A DNA stretch of 64,000 nt from Pachyseris speciosa (lineage: Eukaryota > Cnidaria > Anthozoa > Scleractinia > Pachyseridae), in NCBI GenBank assembly GCA_016490735.1, contig JAEMWC010000004.1, forward strand, positions 296,001 to 360,000, written 5' to 3'. A program made the position numbers and the translations under genes. Shown here piece after piece: positions 1-11,721 of this stretch. The notes below the pieces were generated by a model, which saw nothing but the letters and a program-made list of their open reading frames with translations, was not told the origin of the DNA and searched no databases. The stretch's first letter is position 1. Each line of letters begins with the position of its first letter.

Positions 1-1080
1 AAATTGATCAAAGGGCCCTTGAAGCCAGCTCATTCACGTAGTGGCTAAGTGCATGCATTCGGGTATTCATTGCTGCTGTAGTCTGATGCGATTTCAATAC
101 AGGTTTGCAACATGAGGTGAAGTAGTTAGGCAGAGCAGCTTGTCGATTTCTTTCGACAAAGTGACACAAATATTCTTTGTCGGCTGGGATTTAGTTGTGA
201 TTCAGTAATTTTGCATATCTTGCACTGTAAAAAACAATGAAAGTCTTCAGGATCTAGACGTGTTCAGCATCGCATGTCACGAAAGGACATTTAATGCACC
301 TTCTTTTTTTCCTTCAAAACCTAGGAAAAATTATGTTAAGCCACTGTAAATTTATAATAGTCATAATAGTTGAACGATGCCAACACTGATGAACTTTGTT
401 GTGCTTCCTGCAACACAAATAATGCTTGAATTTTGATAATGATCTTTTTCTTGTCACGTGCTGGCGCCACGGAGTCTGGCTTGTACAGTAGTTCATTTCA
501 CTAGTAAATCAGTTTAAAATTACTTTCGATCCGTATTAAAGCGCGGGTCAGAAACTGTACTTCTCCTGAGCCGAGCTTAATTACAGTTTAGGTCGACCCA
601 AATTAGTTACAGTCATGAAACGATACCACGATTTCAAATACTACAGCGAGGCTGAATTATAAAAGTAATTCAAGTGGGAGCCAGTGACATTATTTTCGCA
701 AAGCCAACTCCGAAAACAGTTTTACGGGATTCCCTCGTACAAAAACAAACATGCATTGAGCGAACCCAAAAGCAAACCATTTTCATTTTTCATACGGATT
801 GTTTCCGAGAATCAGAAAGCGTGCGTTCGACTTCTGCACTTCACAAGGTGTCCAAAGTGTACCGAGTTAACGCTCACAGAGCGTCTTGTTTGCATCATGT
901 TCTTTGGGTCAATGAAATATCGGTACACTTGAACCCCGCCAGTTCGAGCCCTCAAAGAAAACAACAGTTCAAAATTGCGAAATTTACGGCTTCCATTCGC
1001 GGCCTTCAACTTCCCTTTATGGTCTAAAGTTTCCTCCACCGTCTACAACATCCGTCCGCATATTGCGCTTGCGCACGATT
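1..1080. other. Stretch with no recognisable gene
   Basis: Only short overlapping reading frames on both strands, none with a recognisable domain. The longest (674-1027, plus) overlaps others on both strands and has no family signature, so it is treated as chance. No repeat structure was recognised here. Confidence 0.5.
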
Positions 1081-1088
1081 GTGAAAAA

Positions 1089-1300
1089 CTCGCTAGCGAG
1101 AAATTGAAAACTCGCTAGCGAGAATTTAAAACCTCGCTAGCGAGAAGTTGAAAACTCGCTAGCGAGAAATTAAAAACTCGCTAGCGAGAAATTAAAAACT
1201 CGCTAGCGAGAAATTGAAAACTCGCTACCGAGAATTTAAAAACTCGCTAGCGAGAAATTGAAAACTCGCTAGCGAGAATATAAAAACTCGCTAGCGAGAA
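1089..1300. repeat. Palindromic minisatellite, about 22-bp unit
   Basis: About ten tandem units of roughly 22 bp. Each carries the 12-bp perfect palindrome CTCGCTAGCGAG followed by an A-rich spacer such as AAATTGAAAA. One unit near 1227 has a point change (CTACCGAG) that breaks the palindrome. Because every unit is self-complementary, the array can extrude hairpins or act as a ladder of dyad protein sites. No flanking target duplication was recognised. Confidence 0.93.
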
Positions 1301-1770
1301 CTCAAACTTTCAAAATGCAACTCAACCATGGTTCTCCAGAACTCGACCATGCAATTCCAAAACTGACCATGTAACTTTTCTAACTCGATGATATTGAAAG
1401 ACATTTGGACCAGGATTTACAACTCGATAGGCTTTTGGCAGCAACGGCTTGCCATACCTTTATTTTTTGACCATGAAAAGGGTTTGGTACACATGTTTAA
1501 AAAATGCTTTAATTATTTTCCAATTCTTCATTTTTGCGCCGCCACAGGCCCAAATTTAATTTTGGCTCACCTGCCCGAACTGATAGCGATCGAAAGTGTA
1601 AATTTCACAGATTTTGTCAAGCGCTCTCTGACTGCAAAAATCTAGCTAACTGAATTCTATTTTGCTACAAGTTACAAGGTGTATTCAGTTAGTTCACAGA
1701 CAAAATGTAGAAACTTACAAGAAAATCTTACGCATTCCAGATTGATTAGAAGACACCCTTCTCTTGAGCC
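1301..1770. other. No gene; short degenerate ACCATG-containing repeats
   Basis: Between 1310 and 1395 the motif 'actcgaccatg' or a close variant recurs about four times, directly after the palindromic array. The rest has only a short unconvincing open frame (1388-1645). Confidence 0.4.
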
Positions 1771-1991
1771 TTAATTTGCATATCCAAAACCAACCAAATG
1801 AAAGGAAAGAAATCTCAAAAGTTTGGTCTAAATCGTGGTAAAAAACACATCAGAACAAAGTCTATACTCCAATGAACTGGTATATTGCTTCAAACCGGCG
1901 GGTATCAATTTAGCTTCCACACACCACGAGCTCAAAATTGACGAAAATCCATGTGTTTACACAATTATCGTTGGTGTCAAAGTCATTTGCA
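1771..1991 (+). repeat. Dispersed repeat 'A', copy 1
   Basis: Near-identical to 12304-12530 in the same orientation: both contain 'taatttgcatatccaaaac' and run to 'gttggtgtcaaagtcatt'. In this copy an ATA/AAT microsatellite follows at 1990-2010. It is one half of a composite repeat whose other half (B) lies at 2573-3205. Confidence 0.85.
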
Positions 1992-2109
1992 TAATAATAA
2001 TAATAATAATATATCACATTTATATTGCGCATTTTCTATACAATATTCAAATGCGCATTACAACACTGGCCGGGGGACTTTGCCAGACTGCTTATAACGC
2101 AGTTTACAA

Positions 2110-2440
2110 TTAATGAAGTTAAGTTATGAGTGCCCCCGTAATGTCAATATCAAATTAAGACAGACACTAGGGGTGGTCACTGCCAGAGTTTTGTTACGTC
2201 CCTAGTGGTTCTTTTACGTCCCACAGTCTCAGAGAATTATGAAGAGTTGTGAGACGGGGCCTACGGTTTATCGTCCTTATCCGAGAAGACTAGAAAGTCT
2301 AACCGTTTGTAGATGTCATTACAAAGGCAGCACTTTCTCCTCATTTATTTAAAGACCCTGAGTGTTGGTCCGGCCGGGGTTTGAACCCGCGACCTCCCGC
2401 ACGGTAGTCCGGTGCTCTACCACTGAGCTAAAAATCGGCG
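2110..2440 (-). mobile_element. tRNA-derived SINE, minus strand
   Basis: On the minus strand 2366-2430 reads as a tRNA-like head: an A box (TAGCTCAGTGG), a B box (GGTTCAAACCC) and a 3' end close to GGACCA. The anticodon stem does not pair well, so this is not a working tRNA gene. The body continues down to about 2110 and includes 'ggttagactttctagtctt' and 'gataaaccgtaggccccgt' (minus strand), shared with 50633-50740. The pol III boxes and shared body support a SINE. Confidence 0.75.
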
Positions 2441-2572
2441 AAAAGATATTTTTTTTCCCGTTCAGATTCTTTTACTGGCCTTCTAAACAATCAGCCTTAA
2501 CTTCCTTTAATGATTGTATGCAATAGAAATCTTGTGTTGTGGTGAAAAGCTGCATAAACGTAATCAGTCTTT

Positions 2573-3205
2573 ATGGCTTGCGAGACCCACAAAGTAAACA
2601 TTGGCGGTTGTAAGTAGTCTATTGAATAAATTTCGTTAATTCACGTTGTGAACAACGAGATGGCAAATATCAAATTCTAAAGTTAAAGTTTTGCAATTTG
2701 GTAATTGTAGATATTATATGCATCTTGAGGGGACACACAAACATAAAATACATTATGCTAATAATTTTGAAACAACAACATGCAAACATACACTCACGGC
2801 CTGCCCACGGAGAAAATGCTCTGAATGCTTCCAGCAAACACAAGCGACCCTATTCAATGGCACTACTTTCTGCAATTTTCTTTCCATCATTGATGGTTTT
2901 CATGCGGCTACGGTCTTCAAAGTTTCCTAGCTACAAACTCAACATCGCGGACCGTTATATTAAACCAACAAGAATAACTTCGCCTGCTGTCTTGCGTTAC
3001 ATTGAACGTGACTATGCTAATTAGTTTGGTTGTTGTGTCATGGGATGGGAGGGGAGGGAACAAAATGTAGGAGGGGACGGAACAAATAAATAAGAAAAAT
3101 TTCTGTTTTTGTAATACATGTATAGATAAGTATCTAATCGGTGAATAGCTAAAAAAAAAAAAAGGAATTCCTTCAATATTATTTCAGTCCATCACACTGT
3201 CTCCA
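2573..3205 (+). repeat. Dispersed repeat 'B', copy 1
   Basis: About 600 bp that recurs in reverse complement at 11722-12303. Shared landmarks include 'gcttgcgagacccacaaag', the 'ttgcaatttggtaattgtag' segment and the outer end 'ggaattccttcaatatt'. Open frames inside (2691-2930, 2698-3024) are also present in the second copy, but no protein family is recognised. Homology ends at about 'cactgtctcca', where a small TIR element has inserted. Confidence 0.88.
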
Positions 3206-3522
3206 CAGGAGCCCGTGAATAGGAGCCTCCATATGCACTGTTTCCTTGAGTCAACGTTTGCGCGTATCTTTCTATTTTTAGAACTGCTTTTTCTGCAGGA
3301 GGCTCCAATTTACTATGAAAATCTGTTTCCAGTAAATTCCGCACACAAGTATTCGTAATAAAATTGTGGCCAAAAGTGGGGAGCGCGTTGCCCCGATCCT
3401 TCTCTTGTGCATTCTAAACAGTGCCTGCAAATTTAGAAACCCGTAACGTTCTAAAAATAGAAAAGATACGCGCAAAGGTTGATTCAAAGGGCTTGTATGG
3501 GAGAGTGAAGCTCCTATTCATG
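3206..3522. mobile_element. Short TIR element (hAT-like MITE) with 7-bp target duplication
   Basis: A 317-bp element flanked by a direct GTCTCCA at 3199-3205 and 3523-3529. Its ends are inverted repeats of about 75-85 bp; 'gtgaataggagc' and 'gcgcgtatctttctattttt' on the left pair with their complements on the right. The paralogous repeat at 11722 carries an uninterrupted GTCTCCAATAATA, a natural empty site. No coding capacity. The target length is near the 8 bp of hAT elements and the left end begins CAGGAG, but the superfamily is an inference. Confidence 0.85.
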
Positions 3523-3529
3523 GTCTCCA

Positions 3530-5283
3530 ATAATAGCGGAGCTCCGACGGCCCGAAGGGCCGTCAAGCGGAGCACCATACCTATAGAAACCCGTTAACTG
3601 CTTTTCTCATGGTAAAAATGGCTAGCGGTATTGCTCGTGGGCTCGTACGCACGACGTCGACGACGACGACGACGACGACGGAGTCGCCCAATAATTAATG
3701 ATATCCTAATAATAATCATAATAATCCAACATGGCGGCCATACTCCACCTGGCCCAGCTGACCAGCTACTTTACAGCGTACGTCTTTGATACTGGACATC
3801 CATCTTATAGCCAATTGACACCTGTCAAAACAAGGTATCTGCTGACCAGTGTAACGTGACCATATCGCGGGCTCAAGTTAAGACCTCATCGAGGTCAGCT
3901 GTTTGTTTTTGAAGTTGACCGCTGACCAGGTACTTGCTTTCGATTGGATCGCAGGTTCAAGCCAGGTGTGGGACACCCAAACCAAATCGAGGCCTTAAAA
4001 ATTTTTCGCGCGCTTTCTGCGGCTCGTAATTTCACATTCAGTTGGTTTCTTTACTTTGAGCAAAACAACTTCATCTTCTTCGATCGAAGTTTGTCTTTCG
4101 CATTAAAATCAAGAACTTGTCAAAAGATACTCCGGAAGGTGAATTTTCAAGTGATGAACGGAAGGACGAAAGATTTTTCTCAGGAAAACTTGGATCGATA
4201 GTGCGGTTGAAAACAGTATAAGTCTTAATTCAACGTGTCAAGGGCCTTACTTCACCGCGGCACCTTGCATCTCACCAAGAAAAGTCACTTAACAGTTCAC
4301 CGGTATTAATAGAAGGAATGAGTAGGTCAAACTCTGTGGAAGAAGCTCTTTCTTTGGACAAACCGATTGCTATTTTTGCGGATGCTTGTTTTTACTTTAC
4401 TGAAGCTTACATAAGTATTTTCAAGTGGTAGAAACCTCAACAACACAGCGCAGGACAGTGAGGTAGATTAAATAAATAGACGCTTCGTTAACATTTGGTT
4501 TAATCGTTGTTACTTTTGTTCAGGAATGAAACTTGTCTTTTTCTCTCGAATGGATATAAATAACAATCATCTTACTCGTTTTGGACGCAAAGAAGTAGTT
4601 GAATTGTTTGTTTGTTTTGTTACGTTGTTTTCTTTGCAAGCGAACGAGTGTTTTTACTCGGCTTCGCTGACTGTTTTTCGACCTTGGTTCCTCAATAGCG
4701 TTAAGAAACTTTTGCCCTTATCTTATCAACACGTAATCGCAATGAGTCCTCGTAAAATTAAGCATTAAAGGCGGAAACTCAAGCTCGAGAGAAAAAAAGC
4801 CGATCAAATGCATGCGCATGTGCACGTCTTAAAATCTGACATTAAGTTGTCAAAATGCAGCCAAAACAGTCAAAACCCAGCGCGCTTCACTTCGTCAAGT
4901 CTTTAAGAGATCTTCGTCGAAAGCAGCCTATAAACAACAATTAAGTTTCGCCGTCTTTAAACATGTCGGCTTAATTTGTTAGAACCGGTAAGAATCAGCG
5001 TTTGGATGTTAAAAACAGCGAAATGGGTTGACTGGCTGGCTGGTTTTGATAAATTTTATAGTGGAAGGGTCTGCGAGAGAAATGCTCGTTCGGTTTGGCA
5101 AGCGCTTTCTTCGTTATCTGGATGATGTTTTGCCACTGAGAATCATTAATTGAAGAAGGTTATTCGGAAGACATGGGAAGTAACAGTAAAACCATCAAAA
5201 CACTTAAATGTTTTGTGTAAGCCAAGGAAAGATTTTGTGAGAAATGGCTCTATTATTCAGCTCTGTCGCATTCCGAGTGATTG
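3530..5283. other. No gene; small hairpin and CGA microsatellite
   Basis: At 3548-3567 an 8-bp perfect stem with a 3-base loop (GACGGCCC-GAA-GGGCCGTC) sits in a 'gcggagc'-flanked motif. At 3655-3690 there is a short CGA-type array. The open frames 3944-4201 and 4526-4768 have no recognisable domain. Confidence 0.45.
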
Positions 5284-5735
5284 CTGTCTCAGTGATTCCT
5301 GTTGACTGCTCTAAACGATCAGGTGCGGACCTCTTTTTTGTCTTTTCTACGAACATTTATGTCAAATTTGCTAAGCAATTTTTCTAGCTTAATACAAGAT
5401 AGTTTTGTAACTTGCCTAATTTCTCCACCTTCTCCAAGAATCTTCGAAGAAATATTATTCGTATTTTGTTTTGTTTTCTTGTAATAAGACTTATGTTTGT
5501 TGTTCTATTGTTTCTGAACCGCGGTCAATTCCTGTTGACTGCTGTAAACGAAGAGTTTGTACCCTTTATTTTCTTTTCTAGGGGCATTTATGCCAAAATA
5601 AATACCGATTTTCCTAGCTTTATCAGTACAAGCTATTTTAATTACTAGCTAGTCTTGTTTAATTTCTCCACCTTCTCCTTCTTCGAGCAAACTCTCGCCG
5701 GCATCGTACTTTGTTCGCTTGTAGTGTTTTTGTTT
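5284..5735 (+). repeat. Diverged tandem duplication, about 235-bp unit
   Basis: Two successive copies (about 5293-5485 and 5527-5720) share 'attcctgttgactgct', 'ttctttctagg/ctacg..catttatg' and 'taatttctccaccttctcc' in the same order. They are diverged, indicating an old duplication. The small open frames within them are not convincing genes. Confidence 0.65.
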
Positions 5736-5984
5736 TGTATTGTTTGTTTTGATCCGCTTTGAATCCCTTTACGATTTCATCTGAAAGTAGTTAGGACTCA
5801 AGAATGTCTGTCTTTTTTTTTTTTTTTTTTTTTGCAAACGTTTACTATCGAAAACTCTTCGTTTTCCCTGCTGCTGCTCAATTGTTTTGGACACAAATTA
5901 AACTGGCCCAAATAAACTCTTGCGAAGTTGCTCGGTGAGAGTGTGCAGCTCCGATTCTAGGCTTGGCGTGGCTAAATATATATA

Positions 5985-6440
5985 TGGCCTTCAGCTTCAG
6001 GCCTTAATCGCTACATTACAGACTGGAATGGTGTTCCATTGAACATCATGCATGCACCTTCTTTAAGCAGTTTTAAGTCCTATCTATTACATTATTAGTG
6101 TCAATTTTAAATCAGATGTAACTTGTGAGTGACAAGTATGTAATTTTAATTAGGTTTGCTTTGGATTACTTCATGATTTTTAGTGTCAATCTCAAATCAG
6201 GGGTGACTTGTAAGAGACAAGTATTTGATTTAATTTGATTAGGTTAGCTTTGGGCCACGTTTAAATTTCACCTCTTAGTTTTTAGAATGTGTAATCAAGA
6301 TTAGATAATATTCTTTGTATGGGAATTTAGTTTCTCCCAATTATTCTCCAGTCACGCACTTTTTTGTTTTGTATCAACTTAGTTGTATTCGCATGACAAA
6401 GTATTATTAAACTTAAAACTTAAAATTAAACTTAAAGTAA
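5985..6440 (+). mobile_element. 3' end remnant of a LINE-type retrotransposon
   Basis: The plus strand at 6018-6106 translates to a short tail containing 'ITDWNGVPLN' and 'APSLSSFKSYL' before a stop, the pattern of the last residues of non-LTR reverse transcriptases (a W-N-x-L/V-P motif, then S-x-x-F-K). A tandem pair of about 85 bp (6110-6245) and an A-rich end at 6400-6440 follow. Too short to assign a clade. Confidence 0.4.
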
Positions 6441-7650
6441 GCTCTTTCTCATCAATGTACACATCCTTTGGACTTCCTCCTCCTGCATACAGTCTTTCAA
6501 TTAATTTAATTAGTAGCTGGCCACACCAATCTTGTGGGATGTTTGGATGACATTTGGCATTTTAATGGAATCTCTGATGTTTGATTAAGTATGTTAAGAT
6601 CAAGTTAAGATGGCTAACACAGATTTCCAGCACTTTTGCTTTGATGAATCACCTTAATAGTGGTATCAACCAAATGCCCAATATATTATTATCAAGTTGT
6701 TTGGTCTTGCACTTAACTGGCCAGAAGAGCAGCTGGATTTCTTTTTGAAAACACTGTAGGTGCATTGAGTGATGAGCTCAATGTTAGCAAGCATTTTTTT
6801 TTTGTGATAGTAAGGTCAAGAAGTAATTGATCAAAAGAAATATCTTGGTCTTTATTCATGGCATCTAAATATTTTTATTGATTTCCATGTATCTTTCTTT
6901 CATAATTTTTGTGAGGCATACATATATCCAGAGGATACACAATTTCTGATTTCTGACTGTCTCATGGGAGGCTGTGGATAATTGAAATTGCATTCATTAT
7001 GAAGTGATGATCTGAATCACTATATATCTGATGTGATACTGATTCCAAGGAGCAATCACTAGGCTTCTCCACCAATTTCTAGTGGCTCTAAACCATACCT
7101 AAGTAGCTAAGTATGTAACTAAGTTGCCTACAGTTGAACGGGGAAACAGACCTGTCCTTAGGTATTGCTCTAAGATGTTAAGAAATGTTTTGTTTTAAAA
7201 ATTTATAGATGAAAACTAGCGTTGCAGGTTCTTTTTACACAAGGTATTAAAGATTATTAAAAAAAAACCTACCTCAATATTTTTATTTTGCTTTTTTAAC
7301 ATCTCCAAACTCAGTTTGGAAAGGAATTTATATTACCTTACTCAATAGAACGCTTGTTTTTAGGAGGGGTGTGGGTCCAAATCCGCAAAAAGGGGATTCA
7401 TATCTGCTAGCAGTTCTGGACTAGGGGGTCCAAATCTGATCCACAAGCAGATCTGGACTGGAGGGTGCAAATCCACGTGGGGTCCAAATCCACTGTGCCA
7501 CTGGCTCAGATCATCTTTCCATACTATTTTCTACAGCATTGGGTCTGTAGCTTGAGTGAGGTCAGATGGGTGATATGACAAGCACACTATATGTAAATGC
7601 CAGTAGAAAAAGAATGCTTTTGGAGCTCCGCTTTAAGGCTTGGCTAAATA
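6441..7650. other. AT-rich stretch, no gene seen
   Basis: No open frame of 60 codons on either strand and no repeat family recognised with confidence. A motif 'ggcttggctaaatatatata' at 7640 resembles 5963-5985. Confidence 0.5.
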
Positions 7651-7651
7651 T

Positions 7652-7858
7652 ATATATTAGACTATTTTAGCTTGTAGAATTTGTTTTCTCAATGTAGACC
7701 ATGTGATCTTCCCAAGGGGGTCTGCCTTTTGTCTTTTCATAAATTATGCTTACATATGCACGTGAATAAGGCGAAATTTCAAAGAAACAGTTCTCTAGGG
7801 TAACATCACGTGGTCTACATTGAGAAAACAAAATCTACAAGCTAACAAGGTCTATTAT
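7652..7858. mobile_element. Short TIR element, family 1, copy 1
   Basis: About 207 bp with imperfect TIRs of about 50 bp: the left 'agcttgtaga' and 'aatgtagaccatgtgatc' are matched in inverse at the right end. A second copy lies in opposite orientation at 35553-35748. The termini have the form TAATAGACC/GGTCTATTA, compatible with a short TA-rich target duplication. No coding capacity, so non-autonomous. Confidence 0.85.
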
Positions 7859-9010
7859 AGTGAACACTAACATGACCCGACTATACAATTCTGTGGTAGG
7901 AGTGGCCTGAAGTGACCGGCAACTACAGATGTATGGGCTTTCATTTTATCGGCATAATTAGCATTTTTGGCTTTTTTTTTTTTTTAGATACTGTATTGAT
8001 TATACGGTAATTTGTGGACACGAGGTTTTTTTAGTAGTACCTAACCTTTGTCTTTTACGACTCAGTGGATAATATAGAATAAAGGGCACATTTTAACCCA
8101 TTGGTGGCCAGCCGTTTTTACGTTTCCGGAAAATTCTCCTTCTCCACCTACAAACGATCCATAGCATTTCGTGGCTCTTTATTTCAAACTACCATGGAAA
8201 AGGGGTGCTGTCCTAAGGCACTGGAGGCTCAAGGTTTCTGAAAATGTCATTCTGACGTAGCTATTTTTCATACGTGGAGCTACAAGAAGAGCCCAAGTTC
8301 GGTTTGCCTGCAATTTTTGCAAAGTTAATTTTTTTTACAGCCATTTAGTGGCTGCCTGATGAGCATCGTTAAGCGTGACGGTAGCTAAGAGTCTACTTTC
8401 TCAAAGAATCGAGCAAGGTGATGTACTTTGTTGTCGAATTTGGCTTGTTACTCTACGAACTGAGAATCTGGTCGGTCGGACACTTAGTACCTTTGGGAAT
8501 CGACTATTGATGAATTTCTCGACCTACTGCCGCATATTTTGGAATTTGTGAGCACTGAAGATGACCACAAGGAGGAATTTTTGGCGTTAGGTCGGAGTGG
8601 CTGCATGTGGAAGAACTGGGGGAAGGAACGGGTGCTGTGAAAAATTCTCGTTATTTCCCAGGATTCAATGCGGTCGAGATGTTGAAAATGACGGGAAGGC
8701 CCGAATGCACTGGAACAAAAGGCTGTATCTACGCTCGGGAGAAGAATATGAACCAAAAATGTCATTTCTAAGCTAGAACAAGGACTGAATTGTTTTATGA
8801 TAGTTGAAGTTTGGTTTTTTGACGATGATTTCTTTAAAAAACATAAAGGCAAAAGGTGGCATTTTCGTCGCTTCTCTTTGACGTTAAAAATGGTCAGTTT
8901 CGTTCTTGTCCAAACTCAAAAGGCCATATTTGGTAAAAATCGCTACGTTTCTTGCGTTTATTGGATATCCAAATTTAGAGGACATTCCATTTCGTGCTCA
9001 CAACTGACAG
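7859..9010. other. No convincing gene
   Basis: Open frames overlap on both strands (8484-8852 minus, 8797-9063 plus). A plus-strand stretch around 8518-8760 has some coding character but contains stops and no identifiable domain. Confidence 0.4.
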
Positions 9011-9812
9011 TTAAGGTGGCCGAACGCAGTTTTTGCGCGCGCTCTTCCAGTCGTTGGTGCTGATGTGAGGCAGCGCGAGCACAAGGATAGGACAACAACA
9101 AACATGGAACCGAATTAAGAGTGGAGTTTTTTGTTCTTAGGCGGTTTTATATGAGGCATTTTTCGTCTTAAAATGATAGTGTGTTGTAAATTTAAGTCTT
9201 GTTAGAATGGTATGTCAGAAAAAGTCGAATTTGGCAGGTTTTTCAGTGTTAGCGTCAGAACCGTGAGAACCGACTGAGAACCCAGTTAAATGCAGCGCAT
9301 GCGTAGTTAGTTAAAAATTGAGATTGAACTCTTTCAGGTCCAGTCTCCGAAATACGCGTATTTCTCGAGAACGGCTCGTTAGAATTTCACGAAATTTGGC
9401 AGGAAAATACTTCAGGAAACAAGAAAGTAAGTTATTGCAACAATTCTGAAATTTAACAGATGAAATTGTAAATAATGTTATCTCTCAAGGACGGATAGCT
9501 AAAAATTGGTCTGTTAAAATATCATTAGAATAATGTCTACATGTGAGTATTGTGACAAGTTTGTTTCAGGCAAATGATAGAGAAAATCTAACGACTGAAT
9601 TTTCCGCAAATATAAAAAACCCGATTTTAAATTGATGTTTATGCCCAGTCACGTTACCATGGCAACAGCGCATACGTCAGCGTAACTATCAAAATTCGAA
9701 AGTCTATCCTTTTAATACATGTCCTGCCAATTTTGGGGACCTAGAGTTCAACGGTTTCAGAATAAAAGGCAAATGCTACACTGGTTTCAAAAACTGTGTG
9801 CGGCCACCTTAA
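9011..9812. mobile_element. 0.8-kb TIR element with TTAA target duplication
   Basis: TTAA at 9011-9014 and 9809-9812 brackets inverted ends: the left begins GGTGGCCGAACGCAGTTTTT and the right end is its complement with two mismatches (GGTGGCCGCACACAGTTTTT). The interior is AT-rich with no long frame. A TTAA duplication is used by piggyBac and Kolobok elements, so a non-autonomous member of one of these is the likely identity (inference). Confidence 0.85.
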
Positions 9813-11075
9813 GGCAATATTCGTGCGATTGAGAAAGTTGCAATGTTTTGAAGCATGGGAGTCTTGTGCGGCTGATTTTGACCGGCACGGGCGCCAATGG
9901 TTAAGGGTACAATTTTTTTTTTTGACTTTTCTGCTTATTTCTATACCTTACTCCTATTCTGTCATAGAATAGGTGGATTAAAGATGAAAGTGATCTGCAC
10001 ACAGCTCGTCGCAGAATAGTCTGGATGGAGCAACTGAACCTGCCTTCGGCAGGCCGCGCATAGGCTCTTACCGATAGTGCTAGCGCTTTTTGGCATTATT
10101 TGGTTTCGCGCGAGCATTTTTTTTTTGTTACATTTTATCCCAAAAAGCACTGCTACCAATACTTTGGATTTTCGACTAACTGTTTGTATAATTTTGTGTT
10201 AAAAGGCACAATCTGACTTTATTTATGTCGTCCAAAGCCGCACTTTGCCCTCATTTTAGTCAAAGGAGCCCAGGAGACCTGGGGAATAGTTTTGATAGGT
10301 CAGCGGTTCCCTTCTAGAACCCAGTCTATCACACTCGTTCTAAGATGGCGTCATCCACGTTGTCATCAAGGAACAATGGAAGTCAGCCAGCCAAGGCAGA
10401 GATAGCTCGAGACTCAAGAGCGTACTCTGCCATCAATCAGTGGAAAAAATAAGACTAGGGGGAACTGGGATGCAAAAAACATAAGCATACATGATCGGAT
10501 TCAGCAATATCCAGGAGAAGAACTATCAATCAAAGTTGTTGAAAAATGTAACTTAAAATATGAAAAATGTTATATTCTATGTTTAAAATAATCGGAAAAA
10601 GGTGAGCATTTTTATGTAACCCATGAGCGCTTTTAAAAAAAATTAGCATTGTTTTAGCACTTTTTTGGCAAAAAACAAGCACTGCTTTAAGCATTTAATG
10701 CTTTTTTTACGAGCACTATCGGTGAGAGCCTAGCCGCGCAAAGCCTGCATGGGAGGCGCTAGGAAAGAAAATGGAACTGAGGAAGCGGACGCGCGGCTAA
10801 TTCCCTCCCGTCCCGTCGCTCCGCTCACTCCCGTCGCACTCCATGCTCTTTCCTCTCGCTTTTCCTCTCGCTTTCCCTCTCTAGGTTGCAGCTAGGGGAG
10901 AATGTCGGATTGCTAAACCTTATTTCTTTCATTTTCGAGCGAATCTGCGTTTTCAGTCTTCAGCGAACAAGGAAAAGGATCTGCCAGCTGCACTTGTTAT
11001 GCTCCTCGCGGGTTCAGACAACTTCTTGTTTTTAAACAAAATGTCATCAAAACAGGTAAATTCCCCGTCCTTCAT
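9813..11075. other. No gene seen
   Basis: Contains only a 65-codon minus frame (9962-10159) and GC-richer low-complexity DNA at 10730-10890 with CCGTCCCG- and CTCGCTTT-type short repeats. No domain recognised. Confidence 0.45.
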
Positions 11076-11082
11076 ACCCTGC

Positions 11083-11203
11083 GTGACAGGCGTAGAAAGT
11101 AGATGGGAAGGAAGGGAAAAGGGACAGTGGAGTAGCCCTCTCCCTGTCCCTCCCTCCCTAACCCCTTTCTGCGAGCTTCTACGCCCGCCACGCAGGCTAC
11201 GTC
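11083..11203. mobile_element. Small TIR element (about 120 bp)
   Basis: Ends are inverted: the left 'cctgcgtgacaggcgtagaa' matches the complement of the right 'cttctacgcccgccacgcagg' region with two mismatches. The interior is purine-rich on the left and pyrimidine-rich on the right. No coding capacity. Target duplication not resolved. Confidence 0.65.
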
Positions 11204-11721
11204 CTTGAGTATCACTTTGAAAATTTCCAGTTGAGAATTGAACGCTCCGTTCTAATTATAACATCGCGGTCTCCGCAATTAGTGCCAGGAAACTGCAGGA
11301 AACCCCCTGCCATATTCCTCCATTATTTTCGTTTCCTTAATAGGAACTCGTTCCCAATTTCGGCTTAAAATGTAAGTAGTTCGCGCTCCAATTTTCAGCT
11401 AGCTTCCTACGCAGTCGTGAGAGCCGGCTAATTTCAGCACCTTCTTCGCTTGTCATCGTTTCTTCATTCAACATAACCCTTTTCCAACCGATTTTCAAAT
11501 CTCCTTTCAAGTTCTGTTTAACAATTCCAGATTACGGATATTAAACTCTTTACCTTTAAAGCAGATCTAGTAGGAAGTTTTATTTGACTGGATCTTTTTA
11601 TTTTTGACCTGTACACGTCAACATGTGCCATAGCCTTTGCACAGTTTTGCGGTCAGGCCAATCCTACCCCACATCAAGTTTGTGTTCGATCACGAGCCCT
11701 GGTTCGATATATTATTGGAGA

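Noticed and set aside
674..1039. Overlapping frames of 75-117 codons near the left edge
   Set aside because: Open on both strands in the same interval, no domain, no splice context.
1089..1300. CRISPR-like array
   Set aside because: The units are contiguous with A-rich spacers that are themselves repeated and only about 10 bp long; the genome is eukaryotic.
2366..2430. Functional tRNA gene on the minus strand
   Set aside because: The anticodon stem does not pair and the sequence continues into a body shared with 50633-50740.
8484..9063. 122-codon minus frame and 88-codon plus frame
   Set aside because: Mutually overlapping antisense frames without a family signature; the plus-strand alternative around 8518-8760 contains stops.
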